Shown here: one piece after another, positions 7,021-15,956 of the stretch | Layout: each line of letters begins with the position of its first letter | Position numbering within the stretch: the first letter of the stretch is position 1 | Notes under the pieces: model-generated | Database searches by the model: none | What the model was told of the DNA's origin: nothing | The model's input: the letters and a program-made list of their open reading frames with translations, nothing else | Source: UBA2279 sp041595875 | Lineage (GTDB): Bacteria > Actinomycetota > Coriobacteriia > Anaerosomatales > Anaerosomataceae | Assembly: GCA_041595875.1 (NCBI GenBank) | Contig: JBFHJN010000004.1 | Location: forward strand, 1-64,000 | Length of the DNA stretch: 64,000 nt | Direction of reading: 5' to 3' | Made by a program: the position numbers and the translations under genes

Positions 7021-8490
7021 TTAATGGGTAGCCGATGTCCGGGCGTCGTGCAAGCGTGTCAGAGTACGCTCCTTGCCCAGGAGCGCGACCGACTCGAACA
7101 GGGGAGGACTCACGGTAGAACCCGTGACGGCCACACGCACCGCCTGAAAGACGACCTTGGGCTTGAGCTCGAGCGCCCCGGGCAGTGTGCGCAAAGACTC
7201 CTCAACCGAGGCAGCGTCGAACACCTCGAGTCCGGATAGAACCTCGGCCGCCGCTTCAAGCGAGCGAGCCGCACCTTCCTTCATCAAGACCTTCTCCCGT
7301 GCGTCTTCGGTGATGCTGATCGCATCGCCGAACAGGAACCGGACCGCACCGGCCACCTCATCCATCCGTTTGATGCGCTCAGATACCAGTGGCGCCAGCT
7401 CTTCGAACCACGCACGCCGTGCTGCGACATCCGCAGCATCGGTCAACCCCTCCGCTTCAAGCCACGGCACGATGCGGTCCACCAGTCCTGATGCGGACAG
7501 CTCGCGGATGTAGACGCCGTTCAGCCACTCCAGCTTCTCTTCATCGAAGATGGCCGCGTTGCGTGAGACACGATCCAACGCGAAGTTCTCGGCCAGCGTC
7601 TCACGAGAGAACACGGTCGTCTCGCCGTCAAGCGACCAGCCGAGAAGCGCAAGGTAGTTCAAGACAGCCTCGGGGAGGTAGCCGAGGTCTCTGTAGGCCT
7701 CGACCGATGTGGCACCGTGCCGCTTGGAGAGGCGCTTGCCATCAGAACCCAGGATCATCGACAGGTGAGCGAAAATCGGCAGGGACTTTCCCAGCGCCTC
7801 ATAGATGAGTATCTGCTTGGGCGTGTTGGAGAGATGGTCGTCACCCCGGATCACATGAGTGATGGCCATCGTCGCATCGTCCACGGTGACCGCGAAGTTG
7901 TAGGTCGCGCTGCCGTCGGTGCGCACCAGTACCAGATCATCCACGGTATCGGCCGGGAACGTCACATCGCCTCTGACAGCGTCCGGGAAGACGATCTCGC
8001 CGCGGTCTTCCGGCACTTTGAGGCGCCATACATGCGGCTCACCGGCAGCGATACGGGCTTCGGCCTCAGAGGGAGAGAGTGCACGGCAGGTGCGGTCATA
8101 GCCCGCAAAGCCGCCCTTGGAGCGGGCAGCATTCCGCTTGACCTCGAGCTCAGCAGGCGTACAGAAGCACGGGTAGGTAGCCCCGGCACGCTTGAGCTCT
8201 TCCAGTGCCTCGGAGTAACTGGCCGTGCGCTGCGTCTGGAAGTAGGGACCGTACTGACCGCCTACGATAGGACCTTCGTCGTAGTCCATGCCCAGCCACT
8301 CCATCGCCCGCAAGATGGCCTGGGTGTTCTCCTCGGTAGAGCGTTCCGGATCCGTGTCTTCGATCCGCAGTATGAACGTGCCGCCATGTCGGCGGGCGAA
8401 CGCCCAGTTGTAGATAGCTGTACGTGCGCCACCGATGTGGAGATGGCCGGTCGGACTGGGCGCGAAACGAACTCGAACGTTCTCTGACAC
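7021..8490 (-). CDS. gltX: Glutamyl-tRNA synthetase
   Basis: Loads glutamate onto tRNA-Glu. Seen: 489 residues from a GTG start at 8490 with an excellent AAGGAAGGA Shine-Dalgarno 5 nt away. Class I signatures: FAPSPTGHLHIGG (residues 9-21) and GKRLSKRHG (KMSKS loop, about 248-256). Length fits bacterial GluRS. It is the first gene of the minus-strand group gltX, tRNA-Gln, tRNA-Glu, glnS. Because the genome also has GlnRS, this enzyme need not mischarge tRNA-Gln; whether it discriminates against tRNA-Gln cannot be read from the sequence alone. Confidence 0.97.
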   Translation of the reverse strand: MSENVRVRFAPSPTGHLHIGGARTAIYNWAFARRHGGTFILRIEDTDPERSTEENTQAILRAMEWLGMDYDEGPIVGGQYGPYFQTQRTASYSEALEELKRAGATYPCFCTPAELEVKRNAARSKGGFAGYDRTCRALSPSEAEARIAAGEPHVWRLKVPEDRGEIVFPDAVRGDVTFPADTVDDLVLVRTDGSATYNFAVTVDDATMAITHVIRGDDHLSNTPKQILIYEALGKSLPIFAHLSMILGSDGKRLSKRHGATSVEAYRDLGYLPEAVLNYLALLGWSLDGETTVFSRETLAENFALDRVSRNAAIFDEEKLEWLNGVYIRELSASGLVDRIVPWLEAEGLTDAADVAARRAWFEELAPLVSERIKRMDEVAGAVRFLFGDAISITEDAREKVLMKEGAARSLEAAAEVLSGLEVFDAASVEESLRTLPGALELKPKVVFQAVRVAVTGSTVSPPLFESVALLGKERTLTRLHDARTSATH

Positions 8491-8509
8491 GGGATTCCTT
8501 CCTTGGGTG

Positions 8510-8947
8510 TTAGTGAGTGGACTCCTGGTGGGCCTCTGGTTCGCAGACTCCGCATCGGCGAAGCAGGAACCACGTCAAGCCGATAGCCACGATGAGGAGG
8601 GCGAGGGCGGCTGCCTTCATGAGAACGTAGGTGGCATCTCCGCCGGACTCGAATATGACAAGCTTCCTGACAACGGCCACCAGGCCCGCCTCCATGACGG
8701 TGGCGATGACGTTCTTGCGCCGCATGTATGCAAGCGCGATGTTGAAGAGCTCGATGACGATGAATACGACGAGCACCGAGTCCAGGACACGCAGAATGGA
8801 ATCGGGCGTGAGGTATCCGGTCTCTGAGACCGCCGAGTACATCTCAACGACAAGGTCCACCGCGCCAAGACCGGCGATCACCACAAGCAACAGAGCGATG
8901 ATCCTCTCCAGATAGTCGACTGCCACATGCATGAATCTGTGAAGCAC
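8510..8947 (-). CDS. PsiE-family integral membrane protein
   Basis: Seen: 145 residues from GTG 8947, chosen because AGGGAGG lies 6 nt upstream; a longer reading to 9247 has no support and would run antisense through the metK riboswitch region. Four hydrophobic segments: about 12-35 (LERIIALLLVVIAGLGAVDL), 50-75 around VLVVFIVIELFNIALAYMRR, 80-95, and 112-130 (ALALLIVAIGLTWFLLRR). The order and the R-R-K loop after the second segment match the phosphate-starvation-inducible PsiE family, whose molecular role is unknown. It ends 19 nt before gltX on the same strand and may be co-transcribed with it. A TATGAT box about 30 nt upstream of the start could be its -10. Confidence 0.72.
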   Translation of the reverse strand: MLHRFMHVAVDYLERIIALLLVVIAGLGAVDLVVEMYSAVSETGYLTPDSILRVLDSVLVVFIVIELFNIALAYMRRKNVIATVMEAGLVAVVRKLVIFESGGDATYVLMKAAALALLIVAIGLTWFLLRRCGVCEPEAHQESTH

Positions 8948-9056
8948 GATGCACCTCCCTGTAGTCCGTTGACACACGACATCATAGCAGCCTGACAGCG
9001 AGCAGACCCTCCCTTCGGTCCTCTTGTAGACCCGCACCCCGCATGGTAAGCTGCGT

Positions 9057-9192
9057 TCACTCATCAAGAGGCAGTGCACGAGCACTGCAGAGGGTCGAGG
9101 GACCGCACCCGACGACACCCCGGCAACCGACGTGAAAGCGACGCACGGTGCCACATTGCGGCAGGCGATCGATGGCCTGGCAGATGAGGGAA
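9057..9192 (+). ncRNA. SAM-I (S-box) riboswitch aptamer
   Basis: P1 is formed by TTCaCTCATC (9057-9066) and GATGAGGGAA (9183-9192). Between them lie conserved S-box blocks in order: ATCAAGAG, GAGGGACCG, CCGGCAACC, GGTGCCA and the GGCAG/GGCCTGGCAG region. The terminator and metK follow directly, so S-adenosylmethionine should repress its own synthesis. A weak promoter (TTGTAG, 17 nt, TAAGCT at 9024-9052) would start transcription at the aptamer edge. Confidence 0.9.
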
Positions 9193-9219
9193 TATCGTCG
9201 GCCTCACTCGCCGTATGTA

Positions 9220-9262
9220 TGTCCCTCGTCCGTCCGGACAGGGGCATTTTCTCTTGTCCGGA
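9220..9262 (+). terminator. Riboswitch-controlled terminator of metK with overlapping alternative hairpins
   Basis: Terminator stem: TGTCCCT (9220-9226) with AGGGGCA (9240-9246), inner GTCC/GGAC, then TTTTCTCTT. The P1 3' strand GAGGGA (9186-9191) is perfectly complementary to TCCCTC (9222-9227) inside the terminator's 5' arm. Without SAM that pairing would form an antiterminator; with SAM, P1 captures GAGGGA and the terminator forms. A second hairpin, TCCGGACA (9233-9240) with TGTCCGGA (9255-9262), competes for the 3' arm. Confidence 0.85.
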
Positions 9263-9313
9263 GATGATAACGGCGAAGCCCGGCGCTACCGGGCGCGACA
9301 GTTTGGAGGCTAT

Positions 9314-10561
9314 ATGTTCGAACGAGACTTCCTCTTCACCTCGGAATCAGTCACCGAAGGACACCCCGACAAGATGTGTGACCAGATATCCGACGCGATC
9401 TTGGACGCGATCCTCGCCCGCGAGGCGGTTCTCGAGTCCGAAGGATACGTCACCGACTCGGGCGTCAAGGCATCGCTCGAGAACGTCCGCGTTGCCTGCG
9501 AGACCATGACCACGACAGGTCTGATCGTAGTGGCCGGCGAGATCCGCACGCGTGCATACGTCGATATCGCCCAGATCGTGCGCGACACGGTCAAAGACAT
9601 CGGCTACACCCGTGCCAAGTTCGGATTCGACTACGAGACCTGCGGCGTCCTCACCGCGATCCACGAGCAGAGCGCCGACATAGCGATGGGCGTTGACGAA
9701 GCATACGAGACCAAGCACGGAAAGTCGGACCCGATAGACCTCGTTGGCGCCGGCGACCAGGGGATGATGTTCGGCTACGCCTGCAATGAGACGACCCAGC
9801 TCATGCCGATGCCCATCTATCTCGCTCACCGCCTTGCGGAGCGTCTCACAGCCGTGCGTAAAGCGGACGTCCTTGACTATCTGCGTCCCGACGGCAAGAC
9901 CCAGGTCACCGTTCGGTACACCGACGGCAAGCCCGTGGCGGTTGAGAAGATCCTCATCTCGTGCCAGCACGCCGACGGTGTGGATATCGAGAACCTCATG
10001 CGTCCCGACTTCATGGAGCACATCATCGAACCGGTCCTCTCGGCAGAAGACATCGAGTGGAAAGGCGCCGAGATATACGTCAACCCGACTGGCCGCTTCG
10101 TCATCGGTGGTCCTATGGGAGACTCCGGCCTGACCGGACGCAAGATCATCGTGGACACCTATGGAGGCATGGGTCGACACGGTGGCGGCGCCTTCTCGGG
10201 CAAGGACTGCACCAAGGTAGACCGTTCCGCCGCATATGCCGCTCGTTGGGTGGCCAAGAACGTGGTCGCAGCGGGGCTTGCTGACCGCTGTGAGATCCAG
10301 CTTGCGTACGCTATCGGCGTAGCTCACCCTCTGTCAGTGCTGGTGGAGACCTTCGGCACGGAGAAGGTGGCGATCGAGAAGATCGAGAAGGCGATCGGTC
10401 AGGTCTTCGACCTGCGTCCTGGCGCCATCATCCGCGACCTCGACCTGCGTCGACCGATCTATCGCAAGACCGCTGCCTATGGTCACTTCGGTCGCGATGA
10501 CGCGGACTTCACATGGGAGCGCACCGACCGCGTAGACCAGCTGCTCGCAGCCGTCGAGTAA
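9314..10561 (+). CDS. metK: S-adenosylmethionine synthetase
   Basis: Makes SAM from methionine and ATP. Seen: 415 residues from ATG 9314 with GGAGG 4 nt upstream. An in-frame extension to 9215 runs through the riboswitch terminator and is rejected. Motifs: GHPDK (16-20), GAGDQGMMFGYACNET (about 145), the signature GGGAFSGKD (about 291) and DLRPGAIIRDLDLRRPIY near the C-terminus. Slightly longer than the common 385-400 residues but complete. It stands alone, controlled by the S-box upstream, and ends in a 13-bp hairpin before priA. Confidence 0.97.
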   Translation: MFERDFLFTSESVTEGHPDKMCDQISDAILDAILAREAVLESEGYVTDSGVKASLENVRVACETMTTTGLIVVAGEIRTRAYVDIAQIVRDTVKDIGYTRAKFGFDYETCGVLTAIHEQSADIAMGVDEAYETKHGKSDPIDLVGAGDQGMMFGYACNETTQLMPMPIYLAHRLAERLTAVRKADVLDYLRPDGKTQVTVRYTDGKPVAVEKILISCQHADGVDIENLMRPDFMEHIIEPVLSAEDIEWKGAEIYVNPTGRFVIGGPMGDSGLTGRKIIVDTYGGMGRHGGGAFSGKDCTKVDRSAAYAARWVAKNVVAAGLADRCEIQLAYAIGVAHPLSVLVETFGTEKVAIEKIEKAIGQVFDLRPGAIIRDLDLRRPIYRKTAAYGHFGRDDADFTWERTDRVDQLLAAVE

Positions 10562-10578
10562 CAACAGCTGAAACTGCC

Positions 10579-10610
10579 GAAGGCCGCTGACCACTATGTC
10601 AGCGGCCTTC
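10579..10610 (+). terminator. 13-bp perfect hairpin between metK and priA
   Basis: GAAGGCCGCTGAC and its exact complement GTCAGCGGCCTTC around loop CACTAT, 17 nt after metK. The downstream U-tract is poor (GCTATGCTGT), so termination may be partial. Confidence 0.6.
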
Positions 10611-10624
10611 GCTATGCTGTAGAG

Positions 10625-13024
10625 ATGAAACCTTCATCCTCATCCATGTTCGCCCGCATCGTTGTCGATCTGCCGACGCGCGCTCTCAGTGAGCCCTTCG
10701 ACTATGCGATACCGGACTCGCTCGTGAGTCAGGTCGAGGTGGGGGTCCCGGTGCTCGTCCCGTTCGGCACTACCATGGCTGTGGGCTATGTCGTGGCGCT
10801 CGGCCATGAGACGAGTGTCAGCGAGGTGCGGCCGCTCGACAGCGTCTTAGGCGCGCGGCTGTTCGACGCCGACGCCATCGATCTCGCACTCTGGATCGCC
10901 GAGGAGTACCTGGCGCCGCTGAGCGAGTCCCTGCGGCTGTTCCTGCCACCCGGTGGTTCGCCACGGCTCGTCCGCGGGTATACCGCCTGCGGGGAGCGTC
11001 CTGATGGCCCCGGGGCGAAGCTGTTCGACCTGGCGGCGCGTGAGAGGGGTCTCACCGACTCGGAACTCGGGCGTCCGGGATCTACGGAGCGTCGTCTTGC
11101 CGCGAGGCTGCTGAGCGCAGGCGTACTGAAGCGGACCTACCGCCTGGAGCCGCCGAAGATGTCGGCTGTAAGCGAGCGGTTCGCCACGCTCGCTTCCAAC
11201 GCTGCAGATCATGTCCCCGCGAAGAACGCGTCCATGCAGCGCGCTATCATGGCCGCGCTGGCCAACGGGCCGGTCTCAACAGCGGAGCTTCGTGCGGAGT
11301 TGGGAACCATCGATCCCGCCTTGAAGCGCCTCTCAGACCTTGGTGTCGTGGAGTTGACCAGACGTGAGCGTCTAAGGCTCCCGCAAACCCGATCCCAGGC
11401 TGCACCCAGGCACGATCGCCTCTCGGAAGGTCAGCGCCTGGCGCTCACTGCCCTGCAAGAATCCAGGGAATCCGGCGGCGGCGTGGTCTTGCTTGACGGA
11501 GTCACAGGTTCAGGCAAGACGGAGGTCTATCTCCGTGCCATAGAGGAGGCGCTTTCGGCCGGCGGGCGTGCCATCGTGCTCGTACCTGAGATATCGCTGA
11601 CTCCTCAGACGGTGGGTCGCTTCCGGTCGCGCTTCGGCGACCGGGTCGCGGTGTTGCACAGCCGACTCTCCGACGGAGAACGGTACGACCAGTGGAGGAT
11701 GGCGTTGGCCGGTGAGGTCGATGTGGTCGTCGGCGCGCGCTCCGCGCTCTTCGCTCCATTGCCCGATATCCACCTCGTGGTGATCGACGAGGAGCACGAA
11801 TCGTCCTACAAACAATCCAGCACGCCGCGATATCACACGCGGGACGTCGCGGCGCGTCTGTGCGCGTCGCGCGGAGCCACGCTCGTGCTGGGCTCGGCCA
11901 CACCGAGCATGGAATCGCAGATCGCTGCAGAGCAAGGCACGTATCGGCGAGTGGAACTGTCTGAGCGGGTGGGTGGGGGCACTCCACCTGCGATACACGT
12001 CGTGGACATGGGGGCGGAGTTCTCAGACGGTCATCGCTCGATGTTCTCCAGGCCGCTGTTGGCAGGACTGCATGCGACGATGGAGGCGGGGGACAAGGCG
12101 GTCCTGTTCTTGAACCGGCGCGGCTACGCGTCATTCCTGCTGTGTCGCGAATGCGGCTTCGTACCGCAGTGCGACTCGTGCGCAGTATCGTTCACGTACC
12201 ACGAACAGGGCGACACCCTCGCGTGTCATCATTGCGGGGCCAAGGCTCCCGTACCCAAGGTATGCCCCCGCTGCTCCAGCCCCTTCCTTCGACGCTTCGG
12301 GGCTGGGACCCAGCGTGTCGAAGACGAGCTGCGGCAAGAGTTTCCCGGCGTGCCTGTCGTGCGAATGGACGCGGACACCACATCCGGCAAGGGTGGACAC
12401 GAGCGCGCGCTGATGGAGTTCGAGTCACTGGAGAGCGGCATCTTGCTCGGCACGCAGATGGTCGCCAAAGGACTGGACTACCCGGAGGTCACACTGGTCG
12501 GTGTCATCAACGCCGACACGACGATGCATGTCCCGGACTTCCGTGCCACGGAACGGACGTTCCAGCTACTGGAGCAGGTGGCGGGCCGGGCGGGTCGTGG
12601 CAACAGGCCGGGCCAGGTGTTCATCCAGACATACTGGCCGGATCATCCGGCCGTGATCGCGGTATCACGTCGCGACGCTAAGATCGTGTACGCCGAGGAA
12701 CGGTCTGCTCGAACCGCCCTCCGATACCCGCCGTTCGGGCGCCTGGTCAACGTCGTGGTCACGTCAGGCGACCTCTCTGCGGCCACGCAGGCGGCGTCTC
12801 TGGTGACTGAAGCGCTACAGTCCCGCATCCCTGACGGGTGGACCGTTCTGGGGCCCGCGCCGGCACCCCTTGCACGCCTCAAAGGTCGTCATCGGTGGCA
12901 CGCTCTACTCAAGGCGCCCCCGGGCGCGCAGGTAGCGGCGGTGCTTGCTGCAGCGCTGGACACGGTCAAGCTCCCTGACGATGTGATCCTGACGACCGAC
13001 GTGGATCCCATGGACCTCGTCTGA
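10625..13024 (+). CDS. priA: Primosomal protein N' (replication restart helicase PriA)
   Basis: Restarts stalled replication forks by 3'-5' unwinding and helping to reload DnaB. Seen: 799 residues from ATG 10625; an internal ATG at 10646 is the alternative and neither has a clear Shine-Dalgarno. The N-terminal DNA-binding region is typical (VDLPTRALSEPFDYAIP). Helicase: Walker A GVTGSGKTEVY (about 292-302), DEEH (about 388), motif V/VI GTQMVAKGLDYPEVTLVG and QVAGRAGRG. The zinc-binding insertion with eight cysteines lies at about 509-556 (CREC, CDSC, CHHC, CPRC). All catalytic motifs are intact, so it should be an active helicase; many actinobacterial PriA proteins have degraded helicase motifs, this one does not. 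Confidence 0.95.
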   Translation: MKPSSSSMFARIVVDLPTRALSEPFDYAIPDSLVSQVEVGVPVLVPFGTTMAVGYVVALGHETSVSEVRPLDSVLGARLFDADAIDLALWIAEEYLAPLSESLRLFLPPGGSPRLVRGYTACGERPDGPGAKLFDLAARERGLTDSELGRPGSTERRLAARLLSAGVLKRTYRLEPPKMSAVSERFATLASNAADHVPAKNASMQRAIMAALANGPVSTAELRAELGTIDPALKRLSDLGVVELTRRERLRLPQTRSQAAPRHDRLSEGQRLALTALQESRESGGGVVLLDGVTGSGKTEVYLRAIEEALSAGGRAIVLVPEISLTPQTVGRFRSRFGDRVAVLHSRLSDGERYDQWRMALAGEVDVVVGARSALFAPLPDIHLVVIDEEHESSYKQSSTPRYHTRDVAARLCASRGATLVLGSATPSMESQIAAEQGTYRRVELSERVGGGTPPAIHVVDMGAEFSDGHRSMFSRPLLAGLHATMEAGDKAVLFLNRRGYASFLLCRECGFVPQCDSCAVSFTYHEQGDTLACHHCGAKAPVPKVCPRCSSPFLRRFGAGTQRVEDELRQEFPGVPVVRMDADTTSGKGGHERALMEFESLESGILLGTQMVAKGLDYPEVTLVGVINADTTMHVPDFRATERTFQLLEQVAGRAGRGNRPGQVFIQTYWPDHPAVIAVSRRDAKIVYAEERSARTALRYPPFGRLVNVVVTSGDLSAATQAASLVTEALQSRIPDGWTVLGPAPAPLARLKGRHRWHALLKAPPGAQVAAVLAAALDTVKLPDDVILTTDVDPMDLV

Positions 13025-13057
13025 CAGGGCTTGGCTATGCGTTGTAGAATGGACAAC

Positions 13058-13084
13058 ACATGCGGCAAGCTTATTGCTGCATGT
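13058..13084 (+). terminator. Stem-loop between priA and def
   Basis: ACATGCGGCAA and TTGCTGCATGT form 11 pairs (one G-U) around loop GCTTA, 33 nt after the priA stop. No U-tract follows; a weak terminator or RNA processing site. Confidence 0.4.
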
Positions 13085-13120
13085 CGGCAGTGAAGACAAA
13101 CGATCGGGAGTCGTTAGAAC

Positions 13121-13618
13121 ATGGATATCTTGACCCATCCAAATCCGGTTCTTAAGCAAAGAGCCGCTGAAGTAGACGTAGCAAGCGACAAAGACCTGCG
13201 CCCACTCGTCCGCAAGATGGCCGAGGCCATGTACGAGAATGCGGGTGTCGGCCTTGCGGCGCCACAGATCGGCGTGTCCAAGCGCGTGATCATCTTCGAT
13301 GTGGACGACCAGCTATCGGCTTTGTGCAACCCGGTGATCGTTGAGAGGTCCGAGGAGACGGAAGTCGATGAAGAGGGCTGTCTTTCTGTCCCCGGCATCT
13401 CGGTCCCCGTCAAACGGGCATGTTCAGTGGTCTGTACCGGCACCACCCTCGATGGCAAGGATGTCACGCTTCGGGCCGATGAGTTCCTTGCGCGTGTCTT
13501 GCAGCACGAGACCGACCACCTCGACGGCACGATCATCCTCGACCGGCTTGACGCCGAGGAGCGAAAGGGCGCGATCAAGGCGTACAACGCCGCAAACGAG
13601 CCACTGCAGATAGGGTGA
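13121..13618 (+). CDS. def: Peptide deformylase
   Basis: Removes the formyl group from nascent N-terminal methionine using a bound metal ion. Seen: 165 residues, ATG with GGGAG 10 nt upstream. The three signature motifs are complete: GVGLAAPQIG (42-51), EEGCLSVPG (metal-ligand Cys about 87) and QHETDHLDG (128-136; metal ligands H129 and H133, catalytic E130). It is directly followed by fmt, which adds the formyl group, and then rsmB: a common bacterial translation operon. Confidence 0.96.
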   Translation: MDILTHPNPVLKQRAAEVDVASDKDLRPLVRKMAEAMYENAGVGLAAPQIGVSKRVIIFDVDDQLSALCNPVIVERSEETEVDEEGCLSVPGISVPVKRACSVVCTGTTLDGKDVTLRADEFLARVLQHETDHLDGTIILDRLDAEERKGAIKAYNAANEPLQIG

Positions 13619-13638
13619 CGGTTCTCAAAGGGGGGCGC

Positions 13639-14562
13639 ATGAACGTCGTCTTCATGGGCACGCCCGATTTCGCTGTTCCCAGCCTGAGGCTGCTGGCTGC
13701 ACATCATGATGTCAGCGCGGTCTACACCCGACCCGACGCTGTTTCCAGGCGTGGCAACGCCCTTGTCGCCCCGCCCGTGAAGGTCGTGGCCACCAAGCTC
13801 GGCATCCCCGTGTATCAGCCGGGTTCATTGCGTGACGCAGTCGAGGTGGAGCGCCTTGTCGAGCTCGCACCTGACGTCATCTGTGTGGCGGCATACGGCA
13901 TGATCCTGCCCAAAGACGTGCTGTCCATTCCTCGATTCGGTTGCATAAACGTCCATGCCTCGCTGTTGCCGCGCCACCGCGGCGCCGCGCCTGTCCATCG
14001 CGCGGTCCTGGACGGCGACGAGCTCCTCGGCGTCAGTATCATGCGGATGGAGGAAGGGCTCGACACCGGACCATACGCGATGCAGCGTAGCCTGCAAGGC
14101 GGTCACATGAGCGTCGAGCAGCTGACCGACCTTCTTGCCGAGCAGGGCGCCGAGGCTCTGCTGGAGGTGCTGGAGCAGGTCGCCGGCGGGAGTGTCGAAT
14201 GGGTCGCTCAGGACGACTCGGCATCCACCTACGCTCCCAAGATCTCACGTGACGATGTCGCCCTGCACCCGGATCTGTCGGTTGAAGATGCTCTTCGCCG
14301 GGTGCGCGCCTCCACAAGGCAGGCACCATCGCGCCTTCTTATCGGCGAGGTCATGGTGACGGTCGTGCACGCGAGCGATTCTCAGAAAAGCCTCAACCGC
14401 GGCGAGGTGAACGCTTCACCGGACGGTCTCCTTATCGGTCTTGCGGACGGCGCGCTGCGTCTGGACCGTATCCGCCCTGCAGGGAAGAGTGACATGGATG
14501 GCGGCGCATGGGTATGCGGCGCGAGACTGCCCCAACCGTGCAAATGGAAGGCGACATCATGA
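13639..14562 (+). CDS. fmt: Methionyl-tRNA formyltransferase
   Basis: Transfers a formyl group from 10-formyl-tetrahydrofolate to Met-tRNAi. Seen: 307 residues from ATG 13639, preceded by AAGGGGGG; a GTG at 13615 overlapping the def stop is in frame but lies before the Shine-Dalgarno. N-terminal MNVVFMGTPDFAVPSL and the formyl-transfer signature SLLPRHRGAAPVHRA (about 108-122, with DTGP further on) are clear. The C-terminal tRNA-binding OB-like domain is present but short. The stop overlaps the rsmB start (ATGA), implying translational coupling. Confidence 0.95.
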   Translation: MNVVFMGTPDFAVPSLRLLAAHHDVSAVYTRPDAVSRRGNALVAPPVKVVATKLGIPVYQPGSLRDAVEVERLVELAPDVICVAAYGMILPKDVLSIPRFGCINVHASLLPRHRGAAPVHRAVLDGDELLGVSIMRMEEGLDTGPYAMQRSLQGGHMSVEQLTDLLAEQGAEALLEVLEQVAGGSVEWVAQDDSASTYAPKISRDDVALHPDLSVEDALRRVRASTRQAPSRLLIGEVMVTVVHASDSQKSLNRGEVNASPDGLLIGLADGALRLDRIRPAGKSDMDGGAWVCGARLPQPCKWKATS

Positions 14563-15923
14563 GAGTCTCCCCCTCGCGTCACGCAGCAATCGGGATCCTG
14601 TCCGACATCAGGAGGCGTGGAGCGTTCTCGCGCCCTGTCGTGGACGCTGCCGTCAGTGCATCGAAGCTCTCCCGTGAGGACGCGGCATTCGCCTCACGTC
14701 TGGTCTACGGGGTCATCACGGCCGAAGGGATGCTCGACGACATCATCAACGAGTTCGCCAAACGCCCCGGCGCGGTAGAGCCGCGCGTCAGGGACTCGCT
14801 ACGGATGTCCATCTACGAGATCCTCTTCCTGAGGACTCCCGCGCGTGCGGCGGTCCATCAAGGGGTGGACGCTGTCCGGACGGTGCGTCCCGCAGCATCC
14901 GGATTCGCGAACGCTGTCTTGCGACGAGTCGCCGAGAGGGCCGATACGTTCCCGTGGGGAGATCCGTCCAAAGACCGCGATGCGCTGGCCCGTGCCTCGG
15001 CCTCGCCACGGTGGCTGGTGGACCGGTTCATCGACGATCTCGGCCTTGATGCGGCAACCGCCGCTCTCATGTCAGGACTTGAAGCGCCGCCCATGTTCGT
15101 TCGCGTCAATCCGTATCGTGCCACTGTCGAGGAGGCGTTCGATCTTCTGGCTGACGACGGCGCCATGCCTCAGTCCAGCCCACCGGATCAGGCGTGTATC
15201 CGTTGTGATGGCGCCCGCGAGGCTGTCCATGGACAGGCGCTGGAACGGGGGCTGGTCGTCGTCACCGACGCGGCTGCGCAGGTGGCTCCCATTGCGTGCG
15301 CCCCGAAGCCCGGCTCGAAGATCCTCGATGTCGGGGCCGGCAGGGGGACCAAGACGGCGGTCTTGCAGGGTATCGCGCTCGGTCAAGGCGGGCCCGCGGA
15401 AGTCACTGCCGTGGACATCCACGGGTTCAAGCTCGACACACTGGCGGTCACGATGGAATCTTTGGGTATCCCTTCGGCCAGGACGGAAGTGCTGGACGCT
15501 ACCGACGCCGCAGCGCTGGAGGCGCTTGGTGACGGGTTCGACATAGTACTGGTGGATGCCCCTTGTTCGGGACTGGGCACCTTGCGCAGGCACCCGGAGA
15601 AGCGCTGGCGCCTGGTTCCCGAGGACATAGAACGCCTTGTGAGCCTGCAGTCGTCCCTGCTTGATGCGGCGTCACGCGCTGTTCGTCCGGGAGGAGTTGT
15701 GGTGTACTCTACGTGCACGGTCACCCGCGCGGAGAACCAAGGTGTCGTCTCGGCGTTTCTTGCCGGCGACAGGGGAGACGGGTTCGAGGTCAAACCACTG
15801 CACGATGCAGTGCCAGAAGACTGGCAACGCTTCATCACCACCGAGGGTATGTTCTGTTCGTGGCCGGAATCCGGCGGCGCAGACGGGCACTTCGTGGCTG
15901 CACTTGCGCGAACACGTGCATAG
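14559..15923 (+). CDS. rsmB: 16S rRNA (cytosine-967-C5)-methyltransferase
   Basis: Methylates C967 of 16S rRNA with SAM. Seen: 454 residues from ATG 14559, overlapping the fmt stop by 4 nt, with GGAAG upstream. Residues 1-140 form a NusB-like RNA-binding domain (HAAIGILSDIRRRG, RLVYGVITAEG). The C-terminal Rossmann methyltransferase has SAM motif ILDVGAGRGTKTAVL (about 253) and both catalytic-type cysteines of the family: DAPCSGLGTLRRHPE (about 332) and YSTCTVTRAEN (about 383). Complete and apparently active. Confidence 0.95.
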   Translation: MRVSPSRHAAIGILSDIRRRGAFSRPVVDAAVSASKLSREDAAFASRLVYGVITAEGMLDDIINEFAKRPGAVEPRVRDSLRMSIYEILFLRTPARAAVHQGVDAVRTVRPAASGFANAVLRRVAERADTFPWGDPSKDRDALARASASPRWLVDRFIDDLGLDAATAALMSGLEAPPMFVRVNPYRATVEEAFDLLADDGAMPQSSPPDQACIRCDGAREAVHGQALERGLVVVTDAAAQVAPIACAPKPGSKILDVGAGRGTKTAVLQGIALGQGGPAEVTAVDIHGFKLDTLAVTMESLGIPSARTEVLDATDAAALEALGDGFDIVLVDAPCSGLGTLRRHPEKRWRLVPEDIERLVSLQSSLLDAASRAVRPGGVVVYSTCTVTRAENQGVVSAFLAGDRGDGFEVKPLHDAVPEDWQRFITTEGMFCSWPESGGADGHFVAALARTRA

Positions 15924-15956
15924 AACCGAATCGCTTCGTATGAAGGAGGACATCCG

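Noticed and set aside
9215..9313. N-terminal extension of MetK
   Set aside because: It would translate through the riboswitch terminator; the family begins at 9314.
9347..10327. 326-residue frame opposite metK
   Set aside because: Antisense shadow of a certain gene.
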